Below are positions 42,989-51,951 of a DNA stretch of 64,000 nt, piece by piece. The notes beneath the pieces are model-generated. The model worked only from the letters and a program-made list of their open reading frames with translations, did no database searches and had not been told where the DNA came from. The translations under genes were made by a program, and so were the position numbers. Origin of the DNA: CAZZBK01 sp964652155 (GTDB taxonomy: Bacteria; Planctomycetota; Planctomycetia; Pirellulales; PNKZ01); the NCBI GenBank assembly GCA_964652155.1, contig CAZZBK010000012.1, positions 1-64,000 of the forward strand, read 5' to 3'. Every line of letters starts with the position of its first letter. Positions within the stretch are counted from its first letter, which is position 1.

Positions 42989-45178
42989 CTACTGGGCTTG
43001 TTGCAACTCTCGGACCGTCAGCCAAGCCGGGTCCACGGACTCATCCGTGCCGCGAAACACCCAGTGTCCCTGCTGCAACTCAAACCCCTGCTGCTCGTAG
43101 AACGAGTGGCAGGGTTGATTGTGCGGCGTGACCTGGAAGTGCCCCAAGATCGGTTCGTCGCCGCGGCGGTGTGCGCGCTTGATGTGGTTCATGACGGCCG
43201 TCTCGATCCCGTAGCCGAAAACCCGGCAACTCAGCACAAAGACAGGCACGCACAGCGCGTCCTGTCGGAGTTCGACGACCACAATGCATACGATTCCGTT
43301 GCTGCCAAACTTGTCGCTCTCTTGGATGCACAGGATCTCGTGGTCTGGGCTGGCATGCCACTCACTTACTTCGCGAAACGTGGTCCGTGTTCCGCACAGA
43401 TTGAACTGATTGGTACGATTGATCAGTTCGACGACGCGCTTCAGGTCGCCGCTCTCGGCAGGGCGAATATCGACCGTGATGTCCAGCGTTTCGTACAGGG
43501 CCGTTTCGTCTTCGCGTTCCTCGCCCTGCTGAGCAATGAATCGCTCCCGTTCTTCACGTTGCTTGTAGAGCGCGGTGCGATCTTCGTCCGCATGCTCGGG
43601 GAGGAGAGCGGCCCAAGCTTCGAGCAGCGCCCAGGTCCGTTCGCACGTGGCGTCGAGGGGCAGCACTTCGGGGAGCGTGAGGCTGGCCAACTGCCGCTCG
43701 TCGGCCCGGTCGTCGATGAATACGAAGTCTTTCAGCTTCAGGTTGAGCGCCTGCTGAGTGCGGCGGAGATTTCCGACCTTCGGCTCCCAGTTGATCTCGG
43801 CATGCACGAAATCATCAGGCTGCAACACGGCTCCGTCCCAGTGGACGTTGTGTGGATCATTTTTCGAGTTGATCGACAGCAGCACTCCCTTGTGCCTGAG
43901 CGTTTGCAGCAGTCGCTGGCGGCGTTCGAAATGACGCACGGTCCCTTCGCCGATCACGCCATCCCACAGCGTATTGTCCAAGTCGCACACGACGAGTTTT
44001 CGCGTCAGCAATTGTCCCGCGGCAAAAATCACGTCCCGATAGACGCTGGCAAGCTGCCGCCCCAACTCGGCCGGATGTTGGAGTTCCGCGGCGTAGAACA
44101 TTCGTCCCAGCTGCCACTCCGAATCATCGTCGAGCAGCGACACCTCGTTGAGCAGATGCAGATGTTCGAAGGTGCGCGCGTTGAGTTCGGCCAGCAAGGC
44201 CGGCAGGCGGCTGTTAAAGACGCGGCGGGCAGCGGCACGGGCGCGATAACTCAAACACCCCTTCACACGGTCTTGCCATGTGCCTTCGTGCCGCGGGATA
44301 TTGGCGGAGTTGTGGACCAGAATCGGACATTCGAAGAGCCGGGCCAACAGGTCGAGCGTCGCGCTGGCTTCGGCCAACGTTGACTCGACGACTTCGTGGA
44401 TCATGCGCCGTGACGACAGGGCGCGACGCCACGAGAGGAATTGAGCGTACGGCAACGATAGTTCATAGCTGGTCGGACTGTAGAACACCACGTCGAATGT
44501 CTGGCCCGCCAAAGCGCGCAATTGATTTCGAGCCTCGACGGGATTTTTGCTCGTGATAAAGGTGGGTTCCAGGACCGTGTCGTCGGCGGCGCATTGGGAC
44601 ACCAGGAATGTCATCACATCCAAGTGCAAGCAGTCGCCGATCAGCAACAGCCGGCAACAGCGCGAACCCTCGACCGTGACTTGGCCGTAGGCCGCGTCGA
44701 GGGCCCCTTCAAGCCGAGTGAGCGATTCGCTCTCCAGTCGCGTCCGCATGGAGTCGAGCAGCGCGGCACGTTCTTCACGACAAACATGGTCACGAAAGGA
44801 GCGGTGCTCTTCGCGCGTGAACGGGTCGTAGTGTAGTTGCTTATGTTTCTCGCCGGCAAACAGTGTCAGATACAACATGTCGCCCGTGCGAAAGTAGAGC
44901 GCCAGATAGTCGACGAGGGCTCCGAACTCCTGTAGCGCGTAATGCGAGGGACTCGGGCTCGCCGCGACCGCTGCTTGGGTCTTCTGCCAATCGGCTACAA
45001 CTTGGTAGCAAGCCTCGGCCAGCGCGTGCCGATGGGTCGTCAATTGATCCGACAAAGCCAGACTGACCCCGTCGAGGGGCTGCTGGGATGGAACGGACGT
45101 GGGGACCATCGTCGAACGACGGGCTCGAATCGCACCCATGAGGCATGCTCGCGCGTGTGTAAGAGTCCGGAGCGACAT
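42989..45178 (-). CDS. FkbH-like HAD-IIIC protein
   Basis: About 729 residues from ATG 45178. Alternative starts at 45139 and 45109 are equally possible because no well-spaced ribosome-binding site decides. The N-terminal half (LLLIGDCLHLDVMTFLVSQC, VVFYSPTSYELSLPYAQFL, LVHNSANIPRHEG) resembles the SGNH-like region of FkbH proteins. The HAD-IIIC core is VVCDLDNTLWDGVIGEG with LLSINSKNDPHNV and DFVFIDDRADER. A GNAT-like C-terminus follows (VELINRTNQFNLCGTR, VPVFVLSCRVFGYGIETAVM). FkbH enzymes load a glyceryl unit from 1,3-bisphosphoglycerate onto carrier proteins. No carrier protein or polyketide synthase is nearby, so the acceptor is unknown. It follows the spermidine-synthase-like gene by 47 bp. 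Confidence 0.88.
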   Translation of the reverse strand: MSLRTLTHARACLMGAIRARRSTMVPTSVPSQQPLDGVSLALSDQLTTHRHALAEACYQVVADWQKTQAAVAASPSPSHYALQEFGALVDYLALYFRTGDMLYLTLFAGEKHKQLHYDPFTREEHRSFRDHVCREERAALLDSMRTRLESESLTRLEGALDAAYGQVTVEGSRCCRLLLIGDCLHLDVMTFLVSQCAADDTVLEPTFITSKNPVEARNQLRALAGQTFDVVFYSPTSYELSLPYAQFLSWRRALSSRRMIHEVVESTLAEASATLDLLARLFECPILVHNSANIPRHEGTWQDRVKGCLSYRARAAARRVFNSRLPALLAELNARTFEHLHLLNEVSLLDDDSEWQLGRMFYAAELQHPAELGRQLASVYRDVIFAAGQLLTRKLVVCDLDNTLWDGVIGEGTVRHFERRQRLLQTLRHKGVLLSINSKNDPHNVHWDGAVLQPDDFVHAEINWEPKVGNLRRTQQALNLKLKDFVFIDDRADERQLASLTLPEVLPLDATCERTWALLEAWAALLPEHADEDRTALYKQREERERFIAQQGEEREDETALYETLDITVDIRPAESGDLKRVVELINRTNQFNLCGTRTTFREVSEWHASPDHEILCIQESDKFGSNGIVCIVVVELRQDALCVPVFVLSCRVFGYGIETAVMNHIKRAHRRGDEPILGHFQVTPHNQPCHSFYEQQGFELQQGHWVFRGTDESVDPAWLTVRELQQAQ

Positions 45179-45225
45179 CCTCCGGCACACTGCAAGCCTA
45201 CTTCTTTTTTTGACACCCGGCTGGC

Positions 45226-47430
45226 TCAATCCCCGTTCTTGTCGAGCACCTGCAGCAGGGCGGCAAAGTCATCGGTCCAAAGCAGCGGCGGCTTCGATTC
45301 TGGACCAAACGGGATGACCGCCTCGGCCACGGATTTCTGATCCAGAAAATCTTGATTGCTCGTGACCAAGAGCCAGTTTGACGTATCGGTGTGCTGATCG
45401 GCGTCCTTCTCGGCATTGATCCAAATCACCTCCTTATGCCCCTCGTTCCCGAGGGCTCGCACGATCGGCTTGAGGTCCAAATGCCGATTCGACACATGCA
45501 CGACCAAGATGCCGTCCGGCCGCATGTGTTTCTGATAGATTGCAAAACACTCGCGGGTCAGCAGGTGGATCGGAATTGCGTCGCTGCTGAACGCGTCGAT
45601 TGCCAATACGTCGAACTGCTGTGACTCGCCTCGGGCCAACTCATACTCCATCTGGAGGCGAGCGTCGCCGAGCACCGTCGTCACCTTGGCGGGTGTGTCT
45701 TTACGATACGTGAAGTGCTTGTCGCACAGTCGGATCACCTCAGGATTAATTTCGTAGAAGCGAATTCGGTCGGGCTTGGTGCCGTACACGGCGATGGTGC
45801 CGGTACCGAGACCCACCACGCCGATGTGCAACCCTGCCGCAGGCTCGGTTTGCCGGCGCGGGTGCTTGAGGATAGCCATCCCCAGGCCGCTGTCGGGACT
45901 GTAATACGAGGTCGGCTGCCGACTCTTGGGCGGATCGACGAACTGCACGCCGTGGATGATCGTGCCGTGGATCAGCGTATGCAGCAGGATAGGTTGGTCC
46001 ACCTCGTCGAGCCCTTCCAGTGTTTCCCAAACGCGCAGCACACCGTAGAAGTTTCGTGAGCGTTCCAGCACTGAGTCATTCGAGTGCCGAATGTTCTGGT
46101 TCAAAAACGACATCATCACGAGCAGCGCGCTGACCAGCGGCGCCCAGGCTTCCCAATACTTGCCGTGATACAGCGAGGAATGCTTGTCACGAAACAGGGC
46201 CCAATAAAACAGCAGCGTGCCGACGACGATCGAGACATGGAATTCCCAGTAGCCGTTGAAGACCACCGGGGCACCCAAGGCAACGAGCAGGCCCCCCAAC
46301 GCGCCGCCGGCCGACACGATGAGAAAGAACAACGTCAGATGCCGGCTCGAGGGCTTCGAGCGCGACAACTCGCCGTGGCACAACATGCAGCCGGTAAACA
46401 ATAGCAGCGCATACTGCGCGATCTGCTGCGGCACATTGTTGGTCGCCTTGAGGTATTCGGCAAGCTTATTGAGCCCCTCGACCAATGAGTCGATCCCCCC
46501 TAGGCCAGGCGGCGACCAACCGCCGGTGAGGGCAAACATTTGAATCAGAATGGCCATCCACCACAGCACGCCAAAGGCGCCGCGATGGTACCAGCGAGGA
46601 TGATCGAAGCACAAAATAAACGTCACGAGATACAACGCCAACGGCATCACCCAAAGGAACGGAACGACGGCGACCTCTTGCGAAATCTGATTGGTGATGG
46701 CCAGCAACAACACCGACCCGCAGGCCGAGAGGCAGAGCCAAAAGAGCATGTCCTCCCAGGTGGGAGCTCGCTCGGGCTCGACCGAGACGCTCTTGTTTGA
46801 TGCGAGACCAGAATCGCCCAGGGGCGACGCGGCCGCGGCCGGTTCGTTGAACAGTCGCCAGGCGCACCATCCGCAGGCCAGCACGAAACCCGCATAGCCG
46901 ACCGACCAGGAAATCGTCTGCACCGACAGCCGGAACTGCGGCTCGACGAGCAGCGGGTACCCGAGCAGCGCGAGCAGCGAACCGACGTTCGACAGCGAGT
47001 AAAGCCGATACGGCGACATGCCCGGATACGATCGAGCGAACCAGCTTTGCAACAACGGACCGGTCGTCGAGAGCACGAAGTAGGGGAGTCCCACCGTGGC
47101 GGCGATTAGCAACAGAATGCGCGCTTCGGGATATTGGCCGTCGGCGGGCTTCCAAGAGTCCGAGGGGGTGACGGGCAGCAAGGCCAGCGAGACGAGCAGC
47201 AGCACGCCATGCACCAGCGCTTGCTGACGCGGTTTGAGAAACGAGGCCAAGCCGTGCGCGTAGGCGTAACCGCCCAAGAGCAGCAACTGGAACATCAACA
47301 TGCAGGTGGTCCACACGCCGGGCGTACCGCCGAACCACGGCAGAATGTACTTGCCGATCATTGGTTGCACGGCGAAGAGCAGAAACGCGCTTGTGAATAT
47401 CGTCAGCGAGAAACGAAGCATCGCGATCAT
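45226..47430 (-). CDS. Polytopic membrane protein fused to a spermidine-synthase-like domain
   Basis: A 734-residue protein. Residues about 1-460 are strongly hydrophobic with ten or more transmembrane segments (LTIFTSAFLLFAVQPMIGKYILPWF in two parts, LMFQLLLLGGYAYAHGLASF, ILLLIAATVGLPYFVLSTTG, LYSLSNVGSLLALLGYPLLV). The C-terminal 230 residues are a class I methyltransferase-like spermidine-synthase fold: HIGVVGLGTGTIAVYG, IRFYEINPEVIRLC, VTTVLGDARLQMEYEL, FDVLAIDAFSSDAIPIHLLT. Fused MFS/spermidine-synthase proteins are widespread in bacteria and generally uncharacterised. The start could be 47430 or 47421. It is the first gene of a minus-strand group with the FkbH-like and esterase-HEAT genes. 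Confidence 0.9.
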   Translation of the reverse strand: MIAMLRFSLTIFTSAFLLFAVQPMIGKYILPWFGGTPGVWTTCMLMFQLLLLGGYAYAHGLASFLKPRQQALVHGVLLLVSLALLPVTPSDSWKPADGQYPEARILLLIAATVGLPYFVLSTTGPLLQSWFARSYPGMSPYRLYSLSNVGSLLALLGYPLLVEPQFRLSVQTISWSVGYAGFVLACGWCAWRLFNEPAAAASPLGDSGLASNKSVSVEPERAPTWEDMLFWLCLSACGSVLLLAITNQISQEVAVVPFLWVMPLALYLVTFILCFDHPRWYHRGAFGVLWWMAILIQMFALTGGWSPPGLGGIDSLVEGLNKLAEYLKATNNVPQQIAQYALLLFTGCMLCHGELSRSKPSSRHLTLFFLIVSAGGALGGLLVALGAPVVFNGYWEFHVSIVVGTLLFYWALFRDKHSSLYHGKYWEAWAPLVSALLVMMSFLNQNIRHSNDSVLERSRNFYGVLRVWETLEGLDEVDQPILLHTLIHGTIIHGVQFVDPPKSRQPTSYYSPDSGLGMAILKHPRRQTEPAAGLHIGVVGLGTGTIAVYGTKPDRIRFYEINPEVIRLCDKHFTYRKDTPAKVTTVLGDARLQMEYELARGESQQFDVLAIDAFSSDAIPIHLLTRECFAIYQKHMRPDGILVVHVSNRHLDLKPIVRALGNEGHKEVIWINAEKDADQHTDTSNWLLVTSNQDFLDQKSVAEAVIPFGPESKPPLLWTDDFAALLQVLDKNGD

Positions 47431-47904
47431 TCCAGTGGTAACGATTATGCCGGCACATCGTCAACGCGACGCGGTGCAACCCGACTTAGCCGTGTGCAAT
47501 CATAGGTTGTAACACTTGTGGTGGAGGGGAGAAAAGCACGCGCGGGACTTTCTGGCATGTTTGGTAAAAAGTGCCGGTCAGGCAGGATTTCGTGACGTAC
47601 ATTTGCTGGTAGCGGAACCCGCGCGCAGTGGTCTGTGTCGCGGGATGAAAATTGAGTATCCGTGTCCGGTTGGACTCCCACCTCGCCCCTGTGCGGGGCG
47701 GAACACAGGTCTCCACATCATGATTCACAGTGCGATCTACCTAGACTCGTCGACGGCGGCTCAGTTGCTACTGGCGTTCTTCACAGTTGTCTCAGCGCTC
47801 CTCCATACGTTTGTGTTCGCCCGGAGCTAATTGAACTCACGGCGCAACGCGAGAACGGCGCCCAGGAGCCGCTTTCGATTCTCTAGGAAAAGGTATTCCC
47901 TGCC
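47431..47904. other. Divergent region upstream of the Tad locus
   Basis: 474 bp. It holds a hairpin CGCCCC (47684-47689) / GGGGCG (47695-47700) and a 36-codon frame at 47720-47830 (MIHSAIYLDSS start) with one hydrophobic run. That frame lacks the Gly-Glu pilin processing signature and is not called as a gene. The promoter of the Tad operon should lie here, but I cannot point to it. Confidence 0.4.
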
Positions 47905-48471
47905 ATGTTCGAAACTGAGTCCCTCTTGAACATTCTCTCCGAGCACTGGAGCGTGTGGCTCGTGACCGCGGTGCTGATCGTGGCGGCCGTGATCGATGGC
48001 CTGCAACTAAAAGTCCCCAACTGGATCACCTATCCGATGATCCTCAGCGGCTGGGCCTACTGTTTCATCGCGTTCGGCCTCGAAGGGCTCGGTTACAGCT
48101 TGCTGGCCACCGTCGTGGGCCTGGCGCTGCTGTTGCCCCTGTACGCCATCGGCGGCATGGGCGCGGGAGACGTCAAACTGCTCGCCGGCGTCGGTGCCTG
48201 GGTCGGCAGCTATGTCACGTTTTATGCCTTCTGCTACTCGGCCATTATTGGCGGCGTCATGGCCGTCGGCATGGTGCTGTACCGCAAGGCCTGGAGCAAG
48301 CACAGCCAGCAGTTTGTGATGATCGCCAACGAGATTGCCACGATCCGCAATCCCGAGGCGCTCGCGACGATCGCCGCCGAACGCAAGCCGCGGATGTTCT
48401 TGTTGCCCTACGGGATTCCGATCGCGATCGGCACGATTCTCTACTTTGCCATGACGGGCATGCTGCCATGA
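47905..48471 (+). CDS. cpaA: Prepilin peptidase (A24 family) of the Tad system
   Basis: A 188-residue integral membrane aspartyl protease that cleaves the leader of Flp-type pilins. The two catalytic Asp residues are visible: Asp31 in AAVIDGLQLKVPN and Asp89 in GGMGAGDVKL, the GxGD signature. About five transmembrane segments surround them (WLVTAVLIVAAVI, ILSGWAYCFIAFGL, LATVVGLALLLPLYAI, FYAFCYSAIIGGVMAVGMVL, LLPYGIPIAIGTILYFAMTG). The short form without an N-methyltransferase domain is typical of CpaA/TadV. It is the first gene of the locus, 433 bp or more before cpaB. Confidence 0.93.
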   Translation: MFETESLLNILSEHWSVWLVTAVLIVAAVIDGLQLKVPNWITYPMILSGWAYCFIAFGLEGLGYSLLATVVGLALLLPLYAIGGMGAGDVKLLAGVGAWVGSYVTFYAFCYSAIIGGVMAVGMVLYRKAWSKHSQQFVMIANEIATIRNPEALATIAAERKPRMFLLPYGIPIAIGTILYFAMTGMLP

Positions 48472-48797
48472 AAATGGGCTTCGATTTGAACCGCGAAGAT
48501 AAACCGCGACGCGGCAGCATTGCTGTCGGCCGGTATTTCGGTGGTCAAATTGGAGAAGCCTTGCCGATTATGCCGACAATACCGGCGAAGCGCCACGCTA
48601 GCCCGATGGGCCTGCGCGGTGCTAGCGCGCCCGAAGTTGCTCAATCAGCTGCGGTGCGAGGTCGTGTTGTAACGCCTGTTATGAATGCAGCGGTTAAAGT
48701 CAACGAATCAGCCGTACCGTTCATCCGCATCGCAGGGCCCCTGCGGGCTGTGGCAATTCGGCGACGGTTACGGTCGACGTGCCAATTAGTTAAGTAA
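48468..48797 (+). CDS. Small hypothetical protein overlapping the end of cpaA (doubtful)
   Basis: A 109-codon frame whose ATG overlaps the cpaA stop by four bases (ATGA). The product is basic (MKMGFDLNREDKPRRGS start, RRRLRSTCQLVK end), has no leader, transmembrane segment or recognised motif, and reads through the inverted repeat at 48596-48627. If it is not a gene, 48472-48939 is a 468-bp spacer holding only that repeat and a small hairpin GCGACC / GGTCGC at 48866-48882, 57 nt before cpaB. Confidence 0.25.
   Translation: MKMGFDLNREDKPRRGSIAVGRYFGGQIGEALPIMPTIPAKRHASPMGLRGASAPEVAQSAAVRGRVVTPVMNAAVKVNESAVPFIRIAGPLRAVAIRRRLRSTCQLVK
48596..48627. repeat. Short inverted repeat CGCTAGC..GCTAGCG
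   Basis: The arms at 48596-48602 and 48621-48627 are perfect 7-bp complements around an 18-nt GC-rich loop. The same arms occur at 4150-4180. This may be a small dispersed palindromic unit, or chance. Confidence 0.25.
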
Positions 48798-48939
48798 GGT
48801 GGCTACGTTCGCCAATCATAAGGAAAGGAACGACTCTGACAGCAACAGCGGCAATAGGACGTAAAGCGACCACATAGGTCGCACGTGATGTAGTCAAGCT
48901 GATGCTAGCAGGGATTGATCCGAGGATTCACGAGAAACT

Positions 48940-49974
48940 ATGCGTCCCAAATCCATCCTGTTATTGGTGCTGGCCCTGGGTTGCGGTCTGGTCGCGTCAA
49001 TTGGGGTCACCCAATTGAAGAGCGATCAGCAGGTGGTCACGGTCCAGGGCGAGACCGTCGACATCTACGTCGCCATGCAGGACATCCTGATGGGTAACGT
49101 CATCAAGCCCGAGATGGTCAAGCTGACACCCTGGCCGAAAGACAAGCTTCCTAAAGACGCGGTCATGAAGTTGGAAGACTTGAAGGACCGACGGCCCCGC
49201 TCGATCATCAACGAAGGAGACGTGATCCGCGAATCCAAATTGCTCTCGCCCGGCCAGATCGACGACGTCTTGGGGAAGATCCCCAAGGGGTACGAGGCGA
49301 TGACCGTCAAAGTCGACGATGTCTCGAGTATGTCCGGCTTGCTCAAGCCCGGCGACTGGGTAAATGTCGTCGTGCATGTGAACGCGAATCCCACGGCTGG
49401 CATCCCCTCGGCGATGACGATTCGCCCGAAAGACTTGCAGCGCGTGCAGGTCTTCGCCATGGGAACCATCACCGAACGAGATCGCAATGGGCAAGACACC
49501 GTGACCGTTGGCAAGACCGTGTCGCTGTTGCTCACGCCGCCTCAGGCACAGTTAATGACGTTTGCCTCGGAGATTGGACAAATTCGCCTGTTGGGCCGAA
49601 ATGCCGAGGAGAATTCGTCCGGCGATAAAGGGGATCGGGAAACGATCGATTTCGATACGTTACTCCACGGAATCGGCGGGGCAGTAAAGTCAAGCCATCC
49701 GCTCCTGTCGAGCAAGGTGACTCCACCGCCGACGCTCATCGAGGCTCCCGTTGAGCCCAAGGTCGAGGCTACGGCCAGCGAGAAGCCCAAGCTCACGTAC
49801 ACGATGATCATTGTCGAGGGGACGACGACCCGCGAGGTCGAGTTCGACGAGCACGGCAAGATCATTCCGAAGGAAGTTCCGGCCGCGGCGGGAGCAGTGA
49901 TCCCAGCGGGAGATATTCCGGCGGCGGCTCCAGCAGTTGAACCCCCTGTATCGATCAAGGACCGCGACTCGTAG
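48940..49974 (+). CDS. cpaB: Flp pilus assembly protein CpaB (RcpC)
   Basis: A 344-residue protein with one N-terminal hydrophobic segment (SILLLVLALGCGLVASIGVT). It is followed by an SAF domain (VDIYVAMQDILMGNVIKPEM, IINEGDVIRESKLLSPGQ) and the RcpC/CpaB core (YEAMTVKVDDVSSMSGLLKP, GDWVNVVVHV, RVQVFAMGTITERDRNG, VSLLLTPPQAQLMTFASEIG, IRLLGRNAEE). The C-terminal 110 residues are Pro/Ala/Glu-rich and probably disordered. CpaB acts in the periplasm with the CpaC secretin. The gene lies 119 bp before cpaC. Confidence 0.92.
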   Translation: MRPKSILLLVLALGCGLVASIGVTQLKSDQQVVTVQGETVDIYVAMQDILMGNVIKPEMVKLTPWPKDKLPKDAVMKLEDLKDRRPRSIINEGDVIRESKLLSPGQIDDVLGKIPKGYEAMTVKVDDVSSMSGLLKPGDWVNVVVHVNANPTAGIPSAMTIRPKDLQRVQVFAMGTITERDRNGQDTVTVGKTVSLLLTPPQAQLMTFASEIGQIRLLGRNAEENSSGDKGDRETIDFDTLLHGIGGAVKSSHPLLSSKVTPPPTLIEAPVEPKVEATASEKPKLTYTMIIVEGTTTREVEFDEHGKIIPKEVPAAAGAVIPAGDIPAAAPAVEPPVSIKDRDS

Positions 49975-50093
49975 AACAAACCAGCAGCTTGGCGACATGG
50001 ATCTCGAATCCGCGTCGCCAGGGATCGAGACCGTGACACGGATGCGTCACGCCTCAAAAAACGGATGCCTTAAGCGCACGAAGGATGTCACGG

Positions 50094-51815
50094 ATGAACA
50101 ATCGCACCGCAGTGCCGCAGAGTTGGCGGCAACGATGTCTCGCGCTGGCCATTGGGCTCGGCGCGACGCTCGTTGCTACGACCGGAATTCAGGCCGAGCC
50201 GCCGAGTGCGAATCTGCAAGCCGGTCCGCAACCGGTTGTCCATCGAGTCCGCGGCGTCGCCAACGAACGGGTGCAGATGGTCGCCAACAGCAGCCGCGTG
50301 CTCTCGCTCGAAGCGCGCATCCCCAAAGTCGAAGTGAGCAACCCCGAGATTCTTCGCGTTACGCCCGTCTCGGCCAATGAAGTGCAAATCTACGCCTTGC
50401 GATCGGGTGTCACGCAGGTCAACCTGTGGACCGAGGCCAACCAAGTCTATACGCTCGACGTGTCCGTATTCGGCGATGCCCGCGAACTCACCATGTACCT
50501 GCGCGATTTGTTCCCCAAATCGTCGCTCCGCGTCATCCCGATGGCCAGCAGCGCGGTCATCGCCGGTCACGTCGACGATCCGTCGCAGGTCGCCACGGTT
50601 ATGCGGATCGCCGAGAACTTTTATCCCGAGCCGATCAACGCCATCAATGTGGGCAACGTGCAGCAAGTGCTGCTCAAGGTGAAAGTGTACGAGGTCTCGC
50701 GGACCAAATTGCGCAACCTGGGCTTCGACTTCGCCGCGGTCACCAGCGGCGGTAGCGTGTATGCCTCGGCCGTGAGCGGTATCCTCAAGAGTACGGGTAA
50801 TATCGGCGCGCTGACCACCACGGGCAATCAAACGGCCATCGCGTCGGTGCTCACCAATGGGAACCAATTCGCGGCGCTGCTCGAAGCCCTGCGGCAAGAC
50901 GACCTGGCCAAAGTGCTCGCCGAGCCGAACCTGATTGCCATCAGCGGTCGACCTGCGTACTTCAACGCCGGCGGCGAGTTCCCGATCCTCGTGCCGCAAA
51001 GCTTGGGCACGGTATCGATCATGTATCGCCCTTACGGCACGCAAGTCGACTTCGTGCCGATTGTGCTAGGGAATGGTCGTGTCCGGCTCGAAGTTCGTCC
51101 TCGGGTGAGCGAAATCGACGCCGCGCGGAGCGTGACCATCAACGGCACGACGGTGCCGGCCTTGCGAGTGCGCGAGATCGACACCGCGGTCGAGATGCAA
51201 GCCGGACAGACCCTGGCCATCGGCGGGCTCGTGCAAAGCCGGGTCGAGGCTCAAAGCCGAGGATTTCCTGGCTTGAAAGAAATTCCCCTCGTGGGCGGAC
51301 TGTTCCGTCGTCAACACGAGCAAGTCAACGAGATCGAGTTGCTCATCGTGGTCACGCCCGAATTGGTCGACGCGATGAATCCACACGAAGTTCCGCCGTG
51401 CCTGCCCGGGGACGAGACGACCTCGCCGAGCGACTATGAACTGTACGTGCGTGGATATCTGGAAGTGCCCAAGCGTTGCCCGCCCGGCGAGGGCTCGCTC
51501 CCTGGCGGTCCCGCGGTGCAACCGTACTTTCCGGAAGAAAACGCGCAACCGGCACCAGCGAAGTCCGAGCCCCCTGCGCCTCCGGCCACGGGGGACGAGA
51601 GCGCCCGCCGCGCTACGAGCAACCGCTTGTCGTCCTCGGTTCCGATTGTACCTGCCCCACGATTGAACCCATCGCAAGAGCGAGCCCTCGTGCCCCAGGT
51701 CGCCGCGCGGCCGAATAATCCGACCAATCGTCAAACGCCGCTGTATACCCCCCCAGCAGCGAGCAATTCATCGCCCGGCATGTTCGGCCGCGTCGGCTAC
51801 GATGACCTAAAGTAG
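50094..51815 (+). CDS. cpaC: Secretin CpaC (RcpA) of the Tad pilus
   Basis: About 573 residues. ATG 50094 has AGGA 8 nt upstream. An in-frame ATG at 50085 is also possible. A Sec leader (CLALAIGLGATLVATTGIQA) is followed by the N-terminal pilus-and-secretin domain (VQMVANSSRVLSLEARIPKV, VSNPEILRVTPVSANEVQIY), a BON-like region (SSAVIAGHVDDPSQVATVMR) and the secretin core: LLKVKVYEVSRTKLRNLGFD, LAEPNLIAISGRPAYFNAGG, EFPILVPQ, VRLEVRPRVSEIDAARSV, GQTLAIGGLVQSRVE and IPLVGGLFRRQHEQVNEIEL. It forms the outer-membrane channel. The last 130 residues are Pro-rich and low in complexity. A hairpin terminator follows at 51829. Confidence 0.94.
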   Translation: MNNRTAVPQSWRQRCLALAIGLGATLVATTGIQAEPPSANLQAGPQPVVHRVRGVANERVQMVANSSRVLSLEARIPKVEVSNPEILRVTPVSANEVQIYALRSGVTQVNLWTEANQVYTLDVSVFGDARELTMYLRDLFPKSSLRVIPMASSAVIAGHVDDPSQVATVMRIAENFYPEPINAINVGNVQQVLLKVKVYEVSRTKLRNLGFDFAAVTSGGSVYASAVSGILKSTGNIGALTTTGNQTAIASVLTNGNQFAALLEALRQDDLAKVLAEPNLIAISGRPAYFNAGGEFPILVPQSLGTVSIMYRPYGTQVDFVPIVLGNGRVRLEVRPRVSEIDAARSVTINGTTVPALRVREIDTAVEMQAGQTLAIGGLVQSRVEAQSRGFPGLKEIPLVGGLFRRQHEQVNEIELLIVVTPELVDAMNPHEVPPCLPGDETTSPSDYELYVRGYLEVPKRCPPGEGSLPGGPAVQPYFPEENAQPAPAKSEPPAPPATGDESARRATSNRLSSSVPIVPAPRLNPSQERALVPQVAARPNNPTNRQTPLYTPPAASNSSPGMFGRVGYDDLK

Positions 51816-51828
51816 ATGGAGGTCGAAT

Positions 51829-51856
51829 CTGTCGGGTCATCTTCCCGACAGGTTTT
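51829..51856 (+). terminator. Intrinsic terminator between cpaC and cpaE
   Basis: CTGTCGGG (51829-51836) and CCCGACAG (51844-51851) form a perfect 8-bp stem with a 7-nt loop, followed by GTTTT. It lies 13 nt after the cpaC stop and about 95 nt before cpaE, which would divide the Tad locus into two transcription units or lower expression of the distal genes. Confidence 0.65.
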
Positions 51857-51951
51857 ACCCCAGAGCAAAGCGCGTTCGATGGGTTGACTCGGACAGGTGC
51901 CTGTACGACGAACCCCGCGTGACTTGGCCGCCAACTTTAGGGTTCCGTATT

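Noticed and set aside
47720..47830. Flp pilin gene before cpaA
   Set aside because: The 36-residue product has no prepilin leader with Gly cleavage site and Glu+5, and is too short.
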